A stretch of DNA of 64,000 nucleotides from positions 558,001-622,000 of the forward strand of contig NZ_JACORT010000001.1 of the NCBI RefSeq assembly GCF_014297465.1, in the 5' to 3' direction. The notes under the pieces were generated by a model. It saw nothing but the letters and a program-made list of their open reading frames with translations, did no database searches and was not told where the DNA came from. The translations under genes and the position numbers were made by a program. Position 1 is the first letter of the stretch; each line of letters begins with the position of its first letter. This stretch comes from Ramlibacter cellulosilyticus. GTDB lineage: Bacteria; Pseudomonadota; Gammaproteobacteria; Burkholderiales; Burkholderiaceae_C. Shown piece after piece: positions 42,551-51,291 of the stretch.

Positions 42551-43168
42551 CTACCCCAGCCCGATCCCGCGCAGGTAGGCGTCCACCGCCTTCAGCGCGA
42601 TCGGCTCGAGCTCGAACGCACCAGGATCGAGCAGCCAGTTCTGGATGAAGCCGTCCAGCAGGGCGTGCAGGCCGTGCGCCGCCACGGTGGCGGGCACGGC
42701 CAGCTTCACGCCGCGGGCCTGCGCGCTGCGCAGCAGCACGTGGCGGAAGCGGTCGGTCCACAGGTTGCGGATCTGCAGGTGCCGCGCCCGCACCGCGCAC
42801 AGGCTGTCGACGTACTCCACCTTGTGCGTCGCCACTTCGAACACGCGGCGCGTCTGCGGATCGTTGACGGTCTGGCGCAGCGCGGCGCGCAGGGCCTTCT
42901 TCAGCCCGGGCAGCGGATCGTCTTCCGGCTGCGCATCCACGAGAGACAACGCACCCTGCAGGGGCATTGCGACGCGGTCCATCATCGCGTTGAACAGGTC
43001 CGCCTTGTCCTTGAAGTGCCAGTAGATCGCACCGCGCGTGGTGCCGGCCGCCTGCGCGATGTCGTTGAGCGAGGTGCCGGCGACCCCCTGCGCGAGGAAC
43101 ACGTGTTCCGCCGCGTCGAGCAGGGCGTGGCGGGTGGCGAGGGCTTCTTCCTTCGTGCGGCGGACCAT
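42551..43168 (-). CDS. TetR-family repressor of the RND pump
   Basis: A 205-residue regulator with the N-terminal helix-turn-helix (ALATRHALLDAAEHVFLAQG, TSLNDIAQAAGTTRGAIYWH) of the AcrR/TtgR type and an all-helical ligand domain. It is divergent from the pump operon and a palindrome lies in the shared gap, so it very likely represses the pump and itself, releasing when a hydrophobic ligand binds. ATG at 43168 has no strong ribosome site; the preceding frame would only add nonsense. Confidence 0.9.
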   Translation of the reverse strand: MVRRTKEEALATRHALLDAAEHVFLAQGVAGTSLNDIAQAAGTTRGAIYWHFKDKADLFNAMMDRVAMPLQGALSLVDAQPEDDPLPGLKKALRAALRQTVNDPQTRRVFEVATHKVEYVDSLCAVRARHLQIRNLWTDRFRHVLLRSAQARGVKLAVPATVAAHGLHALLDGFIQNWLLDPGAFELEPIALKAVDAYLRGIGLG

Positions 43169-43180
43169 GACCCGGCTAAT

Positions 43181-43202
43181 ATACATGCAAGTCTGCATGT
43201 AT
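43181..43202. promoter_or_regulatory. Probable operator of the TetR-type pump repressor
   Basis: Perfect 9-bp inverted repeat, atacatgca and tgcatgtat, with a 4-base spacer (agtc), 13 bases from the repressor start and 67 from the adaptor start. It is the only notable dyad in the gap. Similar long A/T-rich dyads are bound by AcrR and TtgR. Confidence 0.8.
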
Positions 43203-43269
43203 ATACTCGCGCTCTTGCGCTGGCCTGCCGTCCCGGGGCCGCTTTCCGCTCCACACACGAACAACACCG

Positions 43270-44541
43270 ATGGCTGCACGCTTGCCGCACATTCCCGCAT
43301 GGTCCCTCCTGTCCCTCCTCGTCCTCGTCCTTGCCGCCTGCGGCAAGGGTGACGGCGCGCCCCAGCAGGGCGCCGGCGGCGGCATGCCGCCACCGGAAGT
43401 CGGCGTGGTGCGCGTCGCCACCGGCGACATCGGCATCGTCCGCGAGCTGCCCGGCCGCCTGGAAGCCTCCCGCGTCGCGCAGGTGCGCGCGCAGGCCACC
43501 GGCATCGTGCTCAAGCGCGAGTTCCGCGAAGGCAGCGACGTGCGCGCGGGCCAGCTCCTGTTCCGCATCGACCCCGGCCCGTACGCCGCGCAGGTGGCCA
43601 GCGCGCAGGCCAACGTGGCCAAGGCGCAGGCCGCCTTCGCCAAGGCGAACGCGCTGGAACAGCGCTACCGTCCGCTGGTCGAGGCCAACGCGATCAGCAA
43701 GCAGGAGTACGCGGACGCGGTCGCAGCCGAGAAGCAGGCCGAGGCCGACGTGGCCGCCGCGCGTGCCGCGCTGCGCGCCGCGGAGATCAACATGGGCTAC
43801 ACCACCGTCAATGCGCCGATCTCCGGCCGCATCGGCCGCGCGCTCGTCACCGAAGGCGCGCTCGTGAGCCAGGCCGAGGCGACGCAGCTCGCGGTCATCC
43901 AGCAGATCAACCCGCTCTACATCAACTTCACGCAGTCCGCGACCGAGGTCACGGAGCTGCGCCGCGCGCTGCAGGAAGGCCGCCTCAAGCGCGCCGGCAG
44001 CGAAGGCGCGCAGGTGCGCGTGCAGCTCGAGGACGGCAGCCTGCATCCCCAGCCCGGCCGCCTGCTGTTCGCGGACCTCACGGTGGACCAGAACACGGGC
44101 CAGGTGACGTTGCGCGCCGAGGTGCCGAACCCCGCCGGCATGCTGCTGCCCGGCATGTACGTGCGCGTGCAGATCGAGCAGGCCAAGGCCGGCAACGCGC
44201 TGCTGCTGCCGCAGCAGGCCGTGACGCGCTCGCCGCAGGGCGACACCGTGATGGTGGTGGACGCCAACGGCAACGTGAGCCAGCGCACCATCAGGATCGG
44301 CGGCGCGCAGGACAGCAAGTGGGTGGTGCTCGGTGGCCTGGCGGCCGGCGAGCAGGTGATGGTCGACGGCTTCCAGAAGCTGCGCCCCGGCGCGCCCGTG
44401 AAGCCGGTGCCCTGGGGCGCCAGCTCCGGGCCGGCCGGCACGGCTGCCGTGCCCGCGTCCGCCCCGGCTTCGGCGGCCGCCCCGGCCGCATCCGCGGCGT
44501 CCGCCCCGGCCTCCGCTGCGTCGCAGGCGAAGAAGGGCTGA
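43270..44541 (+). CDS. RND efflux adaptor (AcrA/MexA family)
   Basis: A 423-residue periplasmic adaptor lipoprotein (lipobox LAAC, C24). GRLEASRVAQVRAQATGIVL begins the barrel-sandwich lipoyl domain, a short coiled-coil follows (about 105-170) and GYTTVNAPISGRIGRALVTE is the second lipoyl half. Beta-barrel and membrane-proximal domains end in an Ala/Pro tail. It bridges the permease and the outer-membrane channel. The permease starts 7 bp downstream. Confidence 0.94.
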   Translation: MAARLPHIPAWSLLSLLVLVLAACGKGDGAPQQGAGGGMPPPEVGVVRVATGDIGIVRELPGRLEASRVAQVRAQATGIVLKREFREGSDVRAGQLLFRIDPGPYAAQVASAQANVAKAQAAFAKANALEQRYRPLVEANAISKQEYADAVAAEKQAEADVAAARAALRAAEINMGYTTVNAPISGRIGRALVTEGALVSQAEATQLAVIQQINPLYINFTQSATEVTELRRALQEGRLKRAGSEGAQVRVQLEDGSLHPQPGRLLFADLTVDQNTGQVTLRAEVPNPAGMLLPGMYVRVQIEQAKAGNALLLPQQAVTRSPQGDTVMVVDANGNVSQRTIRIGGAQDSKWVVLGGLAAGEQVMVDGFQKLRPGAPVKPVPWGASSGPAGTAAVPASAPASAAAPAASAASAPASAASQAKKG

Positions 44542-44548
44542 CCCGTCC

Positions 44549-47500
44549 ATGGCCAAGTTCTTCATCGACCGCCCCATCTTCGCGTGGGTGATCGCGCTGT
44601 TCATCATCGTGATCGGCGGCGTCGCCGTCACCCGGCTGCCGATCGCGCAGTACCCGCCGGTGGCGCCGCCCGCCATCGTGCTGACCGCCACCTACCCGGG
44701 CGCCTCCGCGAGCACGCTGGAACAGAGCGTGATCAGCGTGATCGAGCAGGAAATGAACGGCTCGCCCGGCATCATGTACATGGAGTCGGTCACGCAGGCC
44801 AACGGCGTGGGCCAGATCACCATCAGCTTCGAGCCGGGCACCAATCCGGCGCTGGCGCAGGTGGACGTGCAGAACCGGCTGGCGCGCGCGACGCCGCGCC
44901 TGCCTTCGGCGGTGACGCAGCAAGGCGTGCGCGTCGAGCAGTCGCGCTCCAACTTCCTGCTGTTCACGATCCTGTCCTCGGACGACCCGAACTTCACGCC
45001 CGTGGACCTCGGCGACTACGCGGCGCGCAACATCCTGCCGGAGATCCAGCGCATCCCCGGCGTCGGCCAGGCGCAGCTGTTCGGCACCGAAGCGGCGATG
45101 CGCGTCTGGATCGACCCGGACAAGCTGGTCGGCTTCAACATGTCGGTGGCGGAAGTCAACGCCGCCATCCGCGCGCAGAACGCGCAGGTGTCCGCCGGCA
45201 CGATCGGTGACCTTCCGAACATCCCCGGCCAGACCATGGCGGCCACCATCGTGGTGCCCGGCCAGCTGACCAGCGTCGAGCAGTTCGGCAACATCGTGCT
45301 GCGCTCCTCGCCCGGCGGCGCCACGGTGCGCCTGAAGGACGTGGCGCGGGTCGAGCTGAACGCCCAGTCCTTCGCGACCGCCGCGCGCCTGAACGGCAAG
45401 CCCTCCACCGGCATCGGCGTGCAGCTCGCCTCCTCGGGCAACGCGCTCGCCACCGCCGACGCCATCCGCAAGCGCATGGGCGAACTCGCCCCGTACTTCC
45501 CGCGCGGCATGAAGTGGGACATCCCGTACGACAGCTCGCGCTTCATCAGGATCTCGATCACGCAGGTGGTGGAGACGCTGGTCGAGGCGGTGGTGCTCGT
45601 GTTCCTGGTGATGTTCCTGTTCCTGCAGAACTGGCGCTACACCATCATCCCGACGCTCGTCGTGCCCGTGGCCCTGCTGGGTACCTTCGGCGCGCTGCTC
45701 GCCCTGGGCTTCTCGATCAACGTGCTCACCATGTTCGGCATGGTGCTGGTGATCGGCATCGTGGTGGACGACGCCATCGTGGTGGTGGAGAACGTCGAGC
45801 GGATCATGAGCCACGAGGGGCTGCCGCCACGCGAAGCCACGCGCAAGGCCATGGGCCAGATCCAGGGCGCCATCATCGGCGTGACCGTGGTGCTGATCTC
45901 GGTGTTCGTGCCGCTCGCCTTCTTCGCGGGCTCGACCGGCAACATCTACCGGCAGTTCTCCGCCGTGATGGTGGCCTCGATCGCGTTCTCGGCACTGATG
46001 GCCCTGTCGCTCACGCCGGCGCTGTGCGCGACGCTGCTCAAGCCGGTGGAGGCCGGCCACCACGAGGAGAAGCGCGGCTTCTTCGGCGCCTTCAACCGCT
46101 TCTTCACGCGCACCGCCAAGGGCTACGAGGGCTGGGTGGCGCGCCTGCTGAAGCGCGGCGGCCGGATGATGATCATCTACGGCGTGATCGCCGCCGTGGC
46201 CGCGCTCATCTACACGCGCCTGCCCACGTCCTTCCTGCCGCAGGAAGACCAGGGCAACATCATCGTGAACGTGCAGCTGCCCCCGGGCGCGACCCTGCAG
46301 CGCACGACGGCCGTCATGGAGCAGGTGGAGAGCTTCATCCTGAAGCAGCCCGAGGTGCAGAGCATGGTGGGCGTGCTGGGCTTCTCGTTCTCCGGCCAGG
46401 GCCAGAACGCGGGCCTCGCCTTCGTGACGCTGAAGGACTGGGACCAGCGCAAGGGCGAGGAGCACTCGGCGCAGGCGCTGGCGGGCCGCGCGTTCGGCGC
46501 GCTGTCCGGCATCCGCGACGCCTTCATCTTCCCGCTCAGCCCGCCGCCGATCCCGGAACTGGGCGTGGCGTCCGGCTTCACCTTCCGCCTGCAGGACCGC
46601 GGCGGCAACGGCCACGACGCGCTGGTCGCCGCGCGCAACCAGCTGCTCGGCCTGGCCGCGCAGAGCAAGGTGCTGGCGCAGGTGCGCCCCGACGGCCTGG
46701 AAGACGCGCCGCAGCTGCAGGTGGACATCGACCGCGAGAAGGCGCAGGCGCTGGGCGTCACCTTCGATGCGATCAACGCCACGCTGTCGACGGCGCTGGG
46801 CTCGTCGTACATCAACGACTTCCCCAACCGCGGCCGCCTGCAGCGCGTGGTGGTGCAGGCCGATGCGCCTGCCCGCATGCAGCCGGAGGACCTGCTGCGC
46901 CTGAACGTGCCGAGCACGCAAGGCAACGTGGTGCCGCTGGGGACGTTCGCGAAGACGCGCTGGGTGACCGGCTCCATGCAGAACGTGCGCTACAACGGCT
47001 ATCCGGCGATGCGCATCTCCGGCTCGCCCGCACCGGGCTACAGCACGGGCGCGGCGATGGCGGAGATGGAACGCCTGGCGGCGCAGCTGCCCGCCGGCTT
47101 CGCGTACGAATGGACCGGCCAGTCGCGCGAGGAAAAGCTCGCGGGCGCGCAGGCGCTCGTGCTGTACGGCTTCGCCATCCTGGCGGTGTTCCTGTGCCTC
47201 GCGGCGCTGTACGAGAGCTGGTCGATCCCGCTCGCGGTGATCCTGGTGGTGCCGCTGGGGGTGCTGGGCGTTCTGCTCGCCACCTTGTTCCGCGGCTACG
47301 CCAACGACGTGTACTTCCAGGTGGGCCTGATCACGATCATCGGCCTGTCGGCGAAGAACGCCATCCTGATCATCGAGTTCGCCAAGGACCTGCAGGCGCA
47401 GGGCAAGAGCGTCATCGAGTCGGCGCTGGCGGCGGCGCACCTGCGCTTCCGGCCGATCGTCATGACGTCCATGGCCTTCGGCCTCGGCGTGCTGCCGCTG

Positions 47501-47719
47501 GCCATCGCGTCCGGCGCCGGCTCCGCCAGCCAGCGCGCCATCGGCACCGGCGTGCTGGGCGGCATGCTCACCGGCACGACCCTGGCCGTGTTCTTCGTCC
47601 CGGTCTTCTTCGTGGTGGTGCGCGGCTACTTCAAGGGCAGCGAGCGCCAGCGCAAGCTGTACACGCACGAACTGGAGCGCGAGATGCCCGCGGGTGCCAC
47701 GGCGGGAGACCAGGTATGA
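44549..47719 (+). CDS. RND multidrug efflux permease (AcrB/MexB, HAE-1)
   Basis: A 1056-residue proton-driven efflux pump. MAKFFIDRPIFAWVIALFII opens the first helix; the proton-relay pair is in helix 4, GIVVDDAIVVVENVE, and the large periplasmic loops carry IQRIPGVGQAQLFGTEAAMR and PLSPPPIPELG-type sequence. C-terminal helices include GLITIIGLSAKNAILIIEFA. Length and motifs fit hydrophobic/amphiphilic drug pumps. Second gene of a three-gene operon; its stop overlaps the outer-membrane factor start by 4 bp. Confidence 0.96.
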   Translation: MAKFFIDRPIFAWVIALFIIVIGGVAVTRLPIAQYPPVAPPAIVLTATYPGASASTLEQSVISVIEQEMNGSPGIMYMESVTQANGVGQITISFEPGTNPALAQVDVQNRLARATPRLPSAVTQQGVRVEQSRSNFLLFTILSSDDPNFTPVDLGDYAARNILPEIQRIPGVGQAQLFGTEAAMRVWIDPDKLVGFNMSVAEVNAAIRAQNAQVSAGTIGDLPNIPGQTMAATIVVPGQLTSVEQFGNIVLRSSPGGATVRLKDVARVELNAQSFATAARLNGKPSTGIGVQLASSGNALATADAIRKRMGELAPYFPRGMKWDIPYDSSRFIRISITQVVETLVEAVVLVFLVMFLFLQNWRYTIIPTLVVPVALLGTFGALLALGFSINVLTMFGMVLVIGIVVDDAIVVVENVERIMSHEGLPPREATRKAMGQIQGAIIGVTVVLISVFVPLAFFAGSTGNIYRQFSAVMVASIAFSALMALSLTPALCATLLKPVEAGHHEEKRGFFGAFNRFFTRTAKGYEGWVARLLKRGGRMMIIYGVIAAVAALIYTRLPTSFLPQEDQGNIIVNVQLPPGATLQRTTAVMEQVESFILKQPEVQSMVGVLGFSFSGQGQNAGLAFVTLKDWDQRKGEEHSAQALAGRAFGALSGIRDAFIFPLSPPPIPELGVASGFTFRLQDRGGNGHDALVAARNQLLGLAAQSKVLAQVRPDGLEDAPQLQVDIDREKAQALGVTFDAINATLSTALGSSYINDFPNRGRLQRVVVQADAPARMQPEDLLRLNVPSTQGNVVPLGTFAKTRWVTGSMQNVRYNGYPAMRISGSPAPGYSTGAAMAEMERLAAQLPAGFAYEWTGQSREEKLAGAQALVLYGFAILAVFLCLAALYESWSIPLAVILVVPLGVLGVLLATLFRGYANDVYFQVGLITIIGLSAKNAILIIEFAKDLQAQGKSVIESALAAAHLRFRPIVMTSMAFGLGVLPLAIASGAGSASQRAIGTGVLGGMLTGTTLAVFFVPVFFVVVRGYFKGSERQRKLYTHELEREMPAGATAGDQV

Positions 47720-49107
47720 GATCGCACATGAGGACCCTCTCCACGCTCGCCGCCGCGCTGCTGCTCGCCGGCTGCTCCATGATCCCGGCGTACGAGCGCC
47801 CCGCGGCGCCCGTCGCGGGAAGCTTCCCCTATCCCTCGGCGCAGGACGGGACGCCGGCCGCGCAACTGCCCTGGCAGGACTTCTTTCCGGACGCGCGGCT
47901 GCGCTCCCTCATTGACACGGCCCTCGCGGGCAACCGCGACCTGCGCGTGGCGGTGCTCAACGTCGCCCAGGCGCGCGCGCAGTACGACATCCGCAACGCG
48001 GACCGGCTGCCGACGGTGGGCGTCAGCGCCAGTGCGTCGCGCTCGCCGAGCGCGATCACCGGCGACCAGGTGAACAGCTACTCGGTGAGCCTGGGCCTGA
48101 GCAGCTGGGAGATCGACTTCTTCGGCCGCGTCGCGGCGCTGAGCGAGTCCGCCCTGTCGCAATACCTGGCCACGGAGGAAGGCCGCAAGGCGGCGCAGGT
48201 CACCATCGTGGCCAGCGTCGCGAACGCCTGGCTCGCCCTCGTCGCCGACGAGGAACTGCTGGCGCTGACGCGCGAGACGCTGGGCACCCGCGAGGAAACG
48301 CTGCGCCTCACCCGCCTGCGCTTCGAGAACGGCGTCACGAGCGAGATCGACTTCCGCCTCGCGCAGTCGCTGGCGGAGAGCTCGCGCGCGGCGCTCGCGC
48401 AGACGCAGCGCCAGCGCGCCAACGACCTCAACGCGCTCGCCTTGCTGATCGGCCAGCCGGTTCCGCCCGATTTCCTCGTGGGCCTCACCACGCGCGACGT
48501 GAAGCTGCCGGACGTGCCAGCGGGCGTGCCGTCGGAGGTGCTGGTGCGCCGTCCCGACGTGCGCCAGGCGGAACGGCAGCTGCTGGCCGCCAACGCCAAC
48601 ATCGGCGCGGCGCGCGCGGCGTTCTTCCCGCGCATCTCGCTCACGGCGGGCATCGGCACGGCGAGCTCCGAGCTCTCGGGCCTGTTCCAGAGTGGCGCCT
48701 GGGGCTACACCGTTGCCCCGAGCCTGCTGCAGCCCATCTTCGACGCCGGCCGCAACCGCGCGAACCTGGCCTCCGCCGAAGTGTCGCGCGACATCGCGGT
48801 GGCGCAGTACGAGCGCAGCATCCAGCAGGCGTTCCGCGACGTGGCCGACGCCCTGGCCGGGCGTGCGACGTATGGGGAACAGCTGCGCGCGCTCGGCGCG
48901 GTGGCCGACGCGGAGGCCGCGCGCTTCCGCCTCGCGCGCCTGCGCTACGAAAGCGGCGTGGCCAGCTACCTGGACCTGCTGGACGCGCAGCGCGCGCTGT
49001 TCACGGCGCAGACGGCGCTCGTGCAGTCACGGCTGGCAAGCCTGCAGAACCAGGTGGCCTTGTACCGGTCGCTGGGCGGGGGCTGGACGGAACCCGTCGC
49101 TCAATAA
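47716..49107 (+). CDS. RND efflux outer-membrane factor (OprM/NodT)
   Basis: A 463-residue TolC-like lipoprotein (lipobox LAGC, C20) with two internally repeated halves. NRDLRVAVLNVAQARAQYDI and ANIGAARAAFFPRISLTAGI are the coiled-coil/strand motifs and YESGVASYLDLLDAQRALF is the classic end block. Completes the tripartite pump so that no outside channel is needed. ATG at 47716 overlaps the permease stop (ATGA); ATG at 47728 is the only alternative. Confidence 0.94.
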   Translation: MRSHMRTLSTLAAALLLAGCSMIPAYERPAAPVAGSFPYPSAQDGTPAAQLPWQDFFPDARLRSLIDTALAGNRDLRVAVLNVAQARAQYDIRNADRLPTVGVSASASRSPSAITGDQVNSYSVSLGLSSWEIDFFGRVAALSESALSQYLATEEGRKAAQVTIVASVANAWLALVADEELLALTRETLGTREETLRLTRLRFENGVTSEIDFRLAQSLAESSRAALAQTQRQRANDLNALALLIGQPVPPDFLVGLTTRDVKLPDVPAGVPSEVLVRRPDVRQAERQLLAANANIGAARAAFFPRISLTAGIGTASSELSGLFQSGAWGYTVAPSLLQPIFDAGRNRANLASAEVSRDIAVAQYERSIQQAFRDVADALAGRATYGEQLRALGAVADAEAARFRLARLRYESGVASYLDLLDAQRALFTAQTALVQSRLASLQNQVALYRSLGGGWTEPVAQ

Positions 49108-49223
49108 CGCACGTCGACGCGGCGCTGCAGCGTGCTGGCGAGGCGCAGCATGCGGCCGATGCGGGTCTGGGCGATGGAGGAGAGCAGGGAGGCGGCGAGG
49201 AGCATTTCTTTTCCGTCAGGCAT
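49101..49223 (-). CDS. Possible short peptide gene
   Basis: A 40-residue open frame with a Leu/Ser-rich amphipathic stretch (EMLLAASLLSSIAQTRIGRM) overlapping the outer-membrane-factor stop by 7 bp on the opposite strand. No recognisable family and a poor ribosome site. It may be spurious. The rest of the gap 49108-49364 contains a weak hairpin (49342-49359) and nothing else I can name. Confidence 0.22.
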   Translation of the reverse strand: MPDGKEMLLAASLLSSIAQTRIGRMLRLASTLQRRVDVRY

Positions 49224-49364
49224 GTCTTTCGATGCCCGTATGGTCGCTGCCCGCGCGGCCGCAGCCCGTCGGTGGACTACGGCGATCGAAGTCGCCGTGC
49301 TGCGGACAGCCGTAGGATGCGCTCGCAGCACGAAAGTACCAGGAGCCCCGCAGGGCTCCCGGTG

Positions 49365-49619
49365 TCAGGGCGCGTCGCCCTGGCTCGCCACCTGGTGGTA
49401 GACGCTGGTGATGGCGTAGCCCTTTTCCTCGATCTGCGCCCGCGGGTTGTCGATTTCGTACGGGTGCAGGTGCTCCACCGCGTCGTCGACGTGCACGGCT
49501 TGCTTGCGTGCCTGCCAGTCGACGTTGGTGGCTTCCTCGGGGATCGGCTGTCCCGTCGGCACGATGAGGTAGGAGAGCTTGTTGCCAGGCTCGCTGCGGC
49601 GGTAGATGTCGACGTTCAT
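49365..49619 (-). CDS. Small DUF6139-like protein
   Basis: An 84-residue protein: MNVDIYRRSEPGNKLSYLIV, PIPEEATNVDWQ, and EEKGYAITSVYHQV. This matches, from memory, the betaproteobacterial DUF6139 family, of unknown function. ATG at 49619. No signal peptide. Divergently or independently transcribed relative to the pump. Confidence 0.65.
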   Translation of the reverse strand: MNVDIYRRSEPGNKLSYLIVPTGQPIPEEATNVDWQARKQAVHVDDAVEHLHPYEIDNPRAQIEEKGYAITSVYHQVASQGDAP

Positions 49620-49696
49620 GACGGGATTCTTGGGCCACATCCGGCCGGCGCGGCGTAGGACGGCGCCCACATCCGCTCGGCCGTACGGGGAGGCGC

Positions 49697-50005
49697 CTAG
49701 AGCAGTTCCACGCGCTGCGCCCGGACGACGAGCTCCTCCTGGCCGAAGCGGCGCCCCAATTCGGTGCGGTATGCCGCCCACCAGGCGCGGTCGGGGTCCT
49801 CGACCATGACTTCGTAGACCACGATGTCGTCGCGGGCCACGCTCCCGCCGTTGTCGCTCCACAGCCCCTCCGCCGGGGCGCGGTTGTACGCCGTGAGCCC
49901 GCCGAAGCGGTCGACCAGCTCCTGGCGCACGGCCGCGAACAGTGCCTGCGGCTGGCGGCTGCCGTCGTTGCGGAACACGGGGAGCAGCAATTGCACGAGG
50001 TGCAT
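49697..50005 (-). CDS. Hypothetical protein
   Basis: A 102-residue protein: MHLVQLLLPVFRNDGSRQPQ, LVDRFGGLTAYNRAPAEGLW, VARDDIVVYEVMVEDPDRAW, WAAYRTELGRRFGQEELVVR. The pattern suggests a small alpha/beta ferredoxin-like fold of the kind found in proteins of unknown function in many proteobacteria. The 77-bp gap to the next gene has no structure. Confidence 0.65.
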   Translation of the reverse strand: MHLVQLLLPVFRNDGSRQPQALFAAVRQELVDRFGGLTAYNRAPAEGLWSDNGGSVARDDIVVYEVMVEDPDRAWWAAYRTELGRRFGQEELVVRAQRVELL

Positions 50006-50098
50006 CCGGCCAGCATAAGCCAGGTCCGAGGCGCCGGGGCGTGCGGCAGAGGCTGGTGCAGACTACACTGCGGGTTCCTCAAGCATGGCCGCCCGTCG

Positions 50099-50494
50099 AT
50101 GATCGAACGTTCGCAACACAGTGTGCTCGTCGTGGACGACAACGCTGCCACACGCTATGCCACGGCCCGCAGCCTGCGGGCCGGCGGCTTCAACATCGTG
50201 GAGGCGGCGGCCGGCGCCGAGGCGCTGGAGCTGGGTGAGTTCGTGTCCGCCGTCGTGCTCGACGTGCACCTGCCGGACCTGCTGGGCTTCGAGGTGTGCC
50301 GGCTGTTGCGCAGCAAGCCGACGACGGCGCAGCTGCCCATCGTCTACCTCTCGGCGATGTACGTGACCGAGGCCGACCAGAAGCACGGCATGGAGACCGG
50401 CGGCAACGCCTATATGGTCTCGCCGGTCGACCCGGAAGCCCTGCTGGCGACGCTGGACCAGCTGATCGGCCAGCGTCCCACGCTGGCCCACTAG
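50099..50494 (+). CDS. Single-domain response regulator
   Basis: A 131-residue receiver with no output domain: VVDDNAATR acidic pair, phosphoacceptor D55 (AVVLDVHLPDLLGFEV) and Thr/Ser (YLSAM). The usual switch lysine is absent: the expected KP is SP in AYMVSPVD. Receivers with this change occur in hybrid kinases. No kinase adjoins it, so it is an orphan phosphorelay or scaffold protein. Confidence 0.85.
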   Translation: MIERSQHSVLVVDDNAATRYATARSLRAGGFNIVEAAAGAEALELGEFVSAVVLDVHLPDLLGFEVCRLLRSKPTTAQLPIVYLSAMYVTEADQKHGMETGGNAYMVSPVDPEALLATLDQLIGQRPTLAH

Positions 50495-50497
50495 CTC

Positions 50498-51277
50498 CTA
50501 GACCACCATCGGCGTGCTCGCGCCGTCCATGGAAAGCACTGCCCCCGAGATGTAGGAAGCGCGGTCCGAGGCGAGGAACACGACCGCCGCGGCCACTTCC
50601 TCGGGCTTCGCGAGGCGCCCGAGCGGCAGCTTCTTTTCCGACTGGCGCAGGACTTCTTCCGCCGTGGTGCCGCGCAGGCGCGCATCGGCCTGCAGTCCTT
50701 CGGCCAGCCGGTCGGTGAGCGTGAGGGTGGGGTTCACCGCGTTCACGCGCACGCCGTGCGGGCCCCAGGCGGCCGCCAGGCCGGCGCTCGCCAGCATCAA
50801 GGCCGCGTTGGCGGCGCCGCCGGGCAGGTGGGTGGCCGTGGCCACCTTGCCGCCCATGCCCACCACGTTGACGATCGCGCCGCGGCCGCGCCGGCCCATG
50901 CGGCGCACGACGGGGTCCATCACGTGCACATAGGTGAAGAACTTGGACTGCATGGCATCGTGCCAGGCCTGCGGCTCCAGTTCCGCGTACGGCGTGCGCT
51001 TCGCGGCGCCGGCGGAATTCACGAGGATGTCGATGGGACCCTGCTGCGCCTCGGCTTCGTCCACCACGCGCAGCGCCGCGGCGGCGTCGCGCAGGTCGGC
51101 GCAGAAGCCCCGCACCTCGCCGCCGAGGTCGGCACGCGCGCGGTCCATGTGGCCGGGATCGCGGCCGACGAGGCTGACGCGGCAGCCTTCGCGCAGGAAC
51201 TCGCGGGCGCACGCGAGCCCGATGCCGCGGCTGCCGCCGGTGACCAGCACGTGCCGGCCTTGCAGTTGCAGGTCCAT
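50498..51277 (-). CDS. SDR-fold protein without the catalytic Ser-Tyr-Lys
   Basis: A 259-residue short-chain dehydrogenase fold. The NAD(P)-binding TGGSRGIG (13-20) and NSAG (87-90) are normal, as is the C-terminal SGAVLSMDGA. But where Ser, Tyr and Lys should stand are Gly140 (VNVVGMGG), Gly153 and Asn157 (HLPGGAANAAL). The protein may therefore bind cofactor without classical dehydrogenase chemistry, or use other residues. ATG at 51277 follows AAGGAGAAACAA. It is 14 bp downstream of the MDR gene on the same strand. Confidence 0.85.
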   Translation of the reverse strand: MDLQLQGRHVLVTGGSRGIGLACAREFLREGCRVSLVGRDPGHMDRARADLGGEVRGFCADLRDAAAALRVVDEAEAQQGPIDILVNSAGAAKRTPYAELEPQAWHDAMQSKFFTYVHVMDPVVRRMGRRGRGAIVNVVGMGGKVATATHLPGGAANAALMLASAGLAAAWGPHGVRVNAVNPTLTLTDRLAEGLQADARLRGTTAEEVLRQSEKKLPLGRLAKPEEVAAAVVFLASDRASYISGAVLSMDGASTPMVV

Positions 51278-51291
51278 CCTTTGTTTCTCCT

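Noticed and set aside
44291..47668. A long open frame on the minus strand (over 1100 codons) opposite the RND permease.
   Set aside because: It is rich in His, Arg, Asp and Gln in a pattern that mirrors high-G+C codons of the plus-strand gene, and contains no recognisable domain, whereas the plus frame is a clear AcrB-type pump.
49342..49359. Hairpin ggagccc/gggctcc after the DUF6139-like gene as a terminator.
   Set aside because: Stem of only 7 bp without a following T-run on the correct strand.
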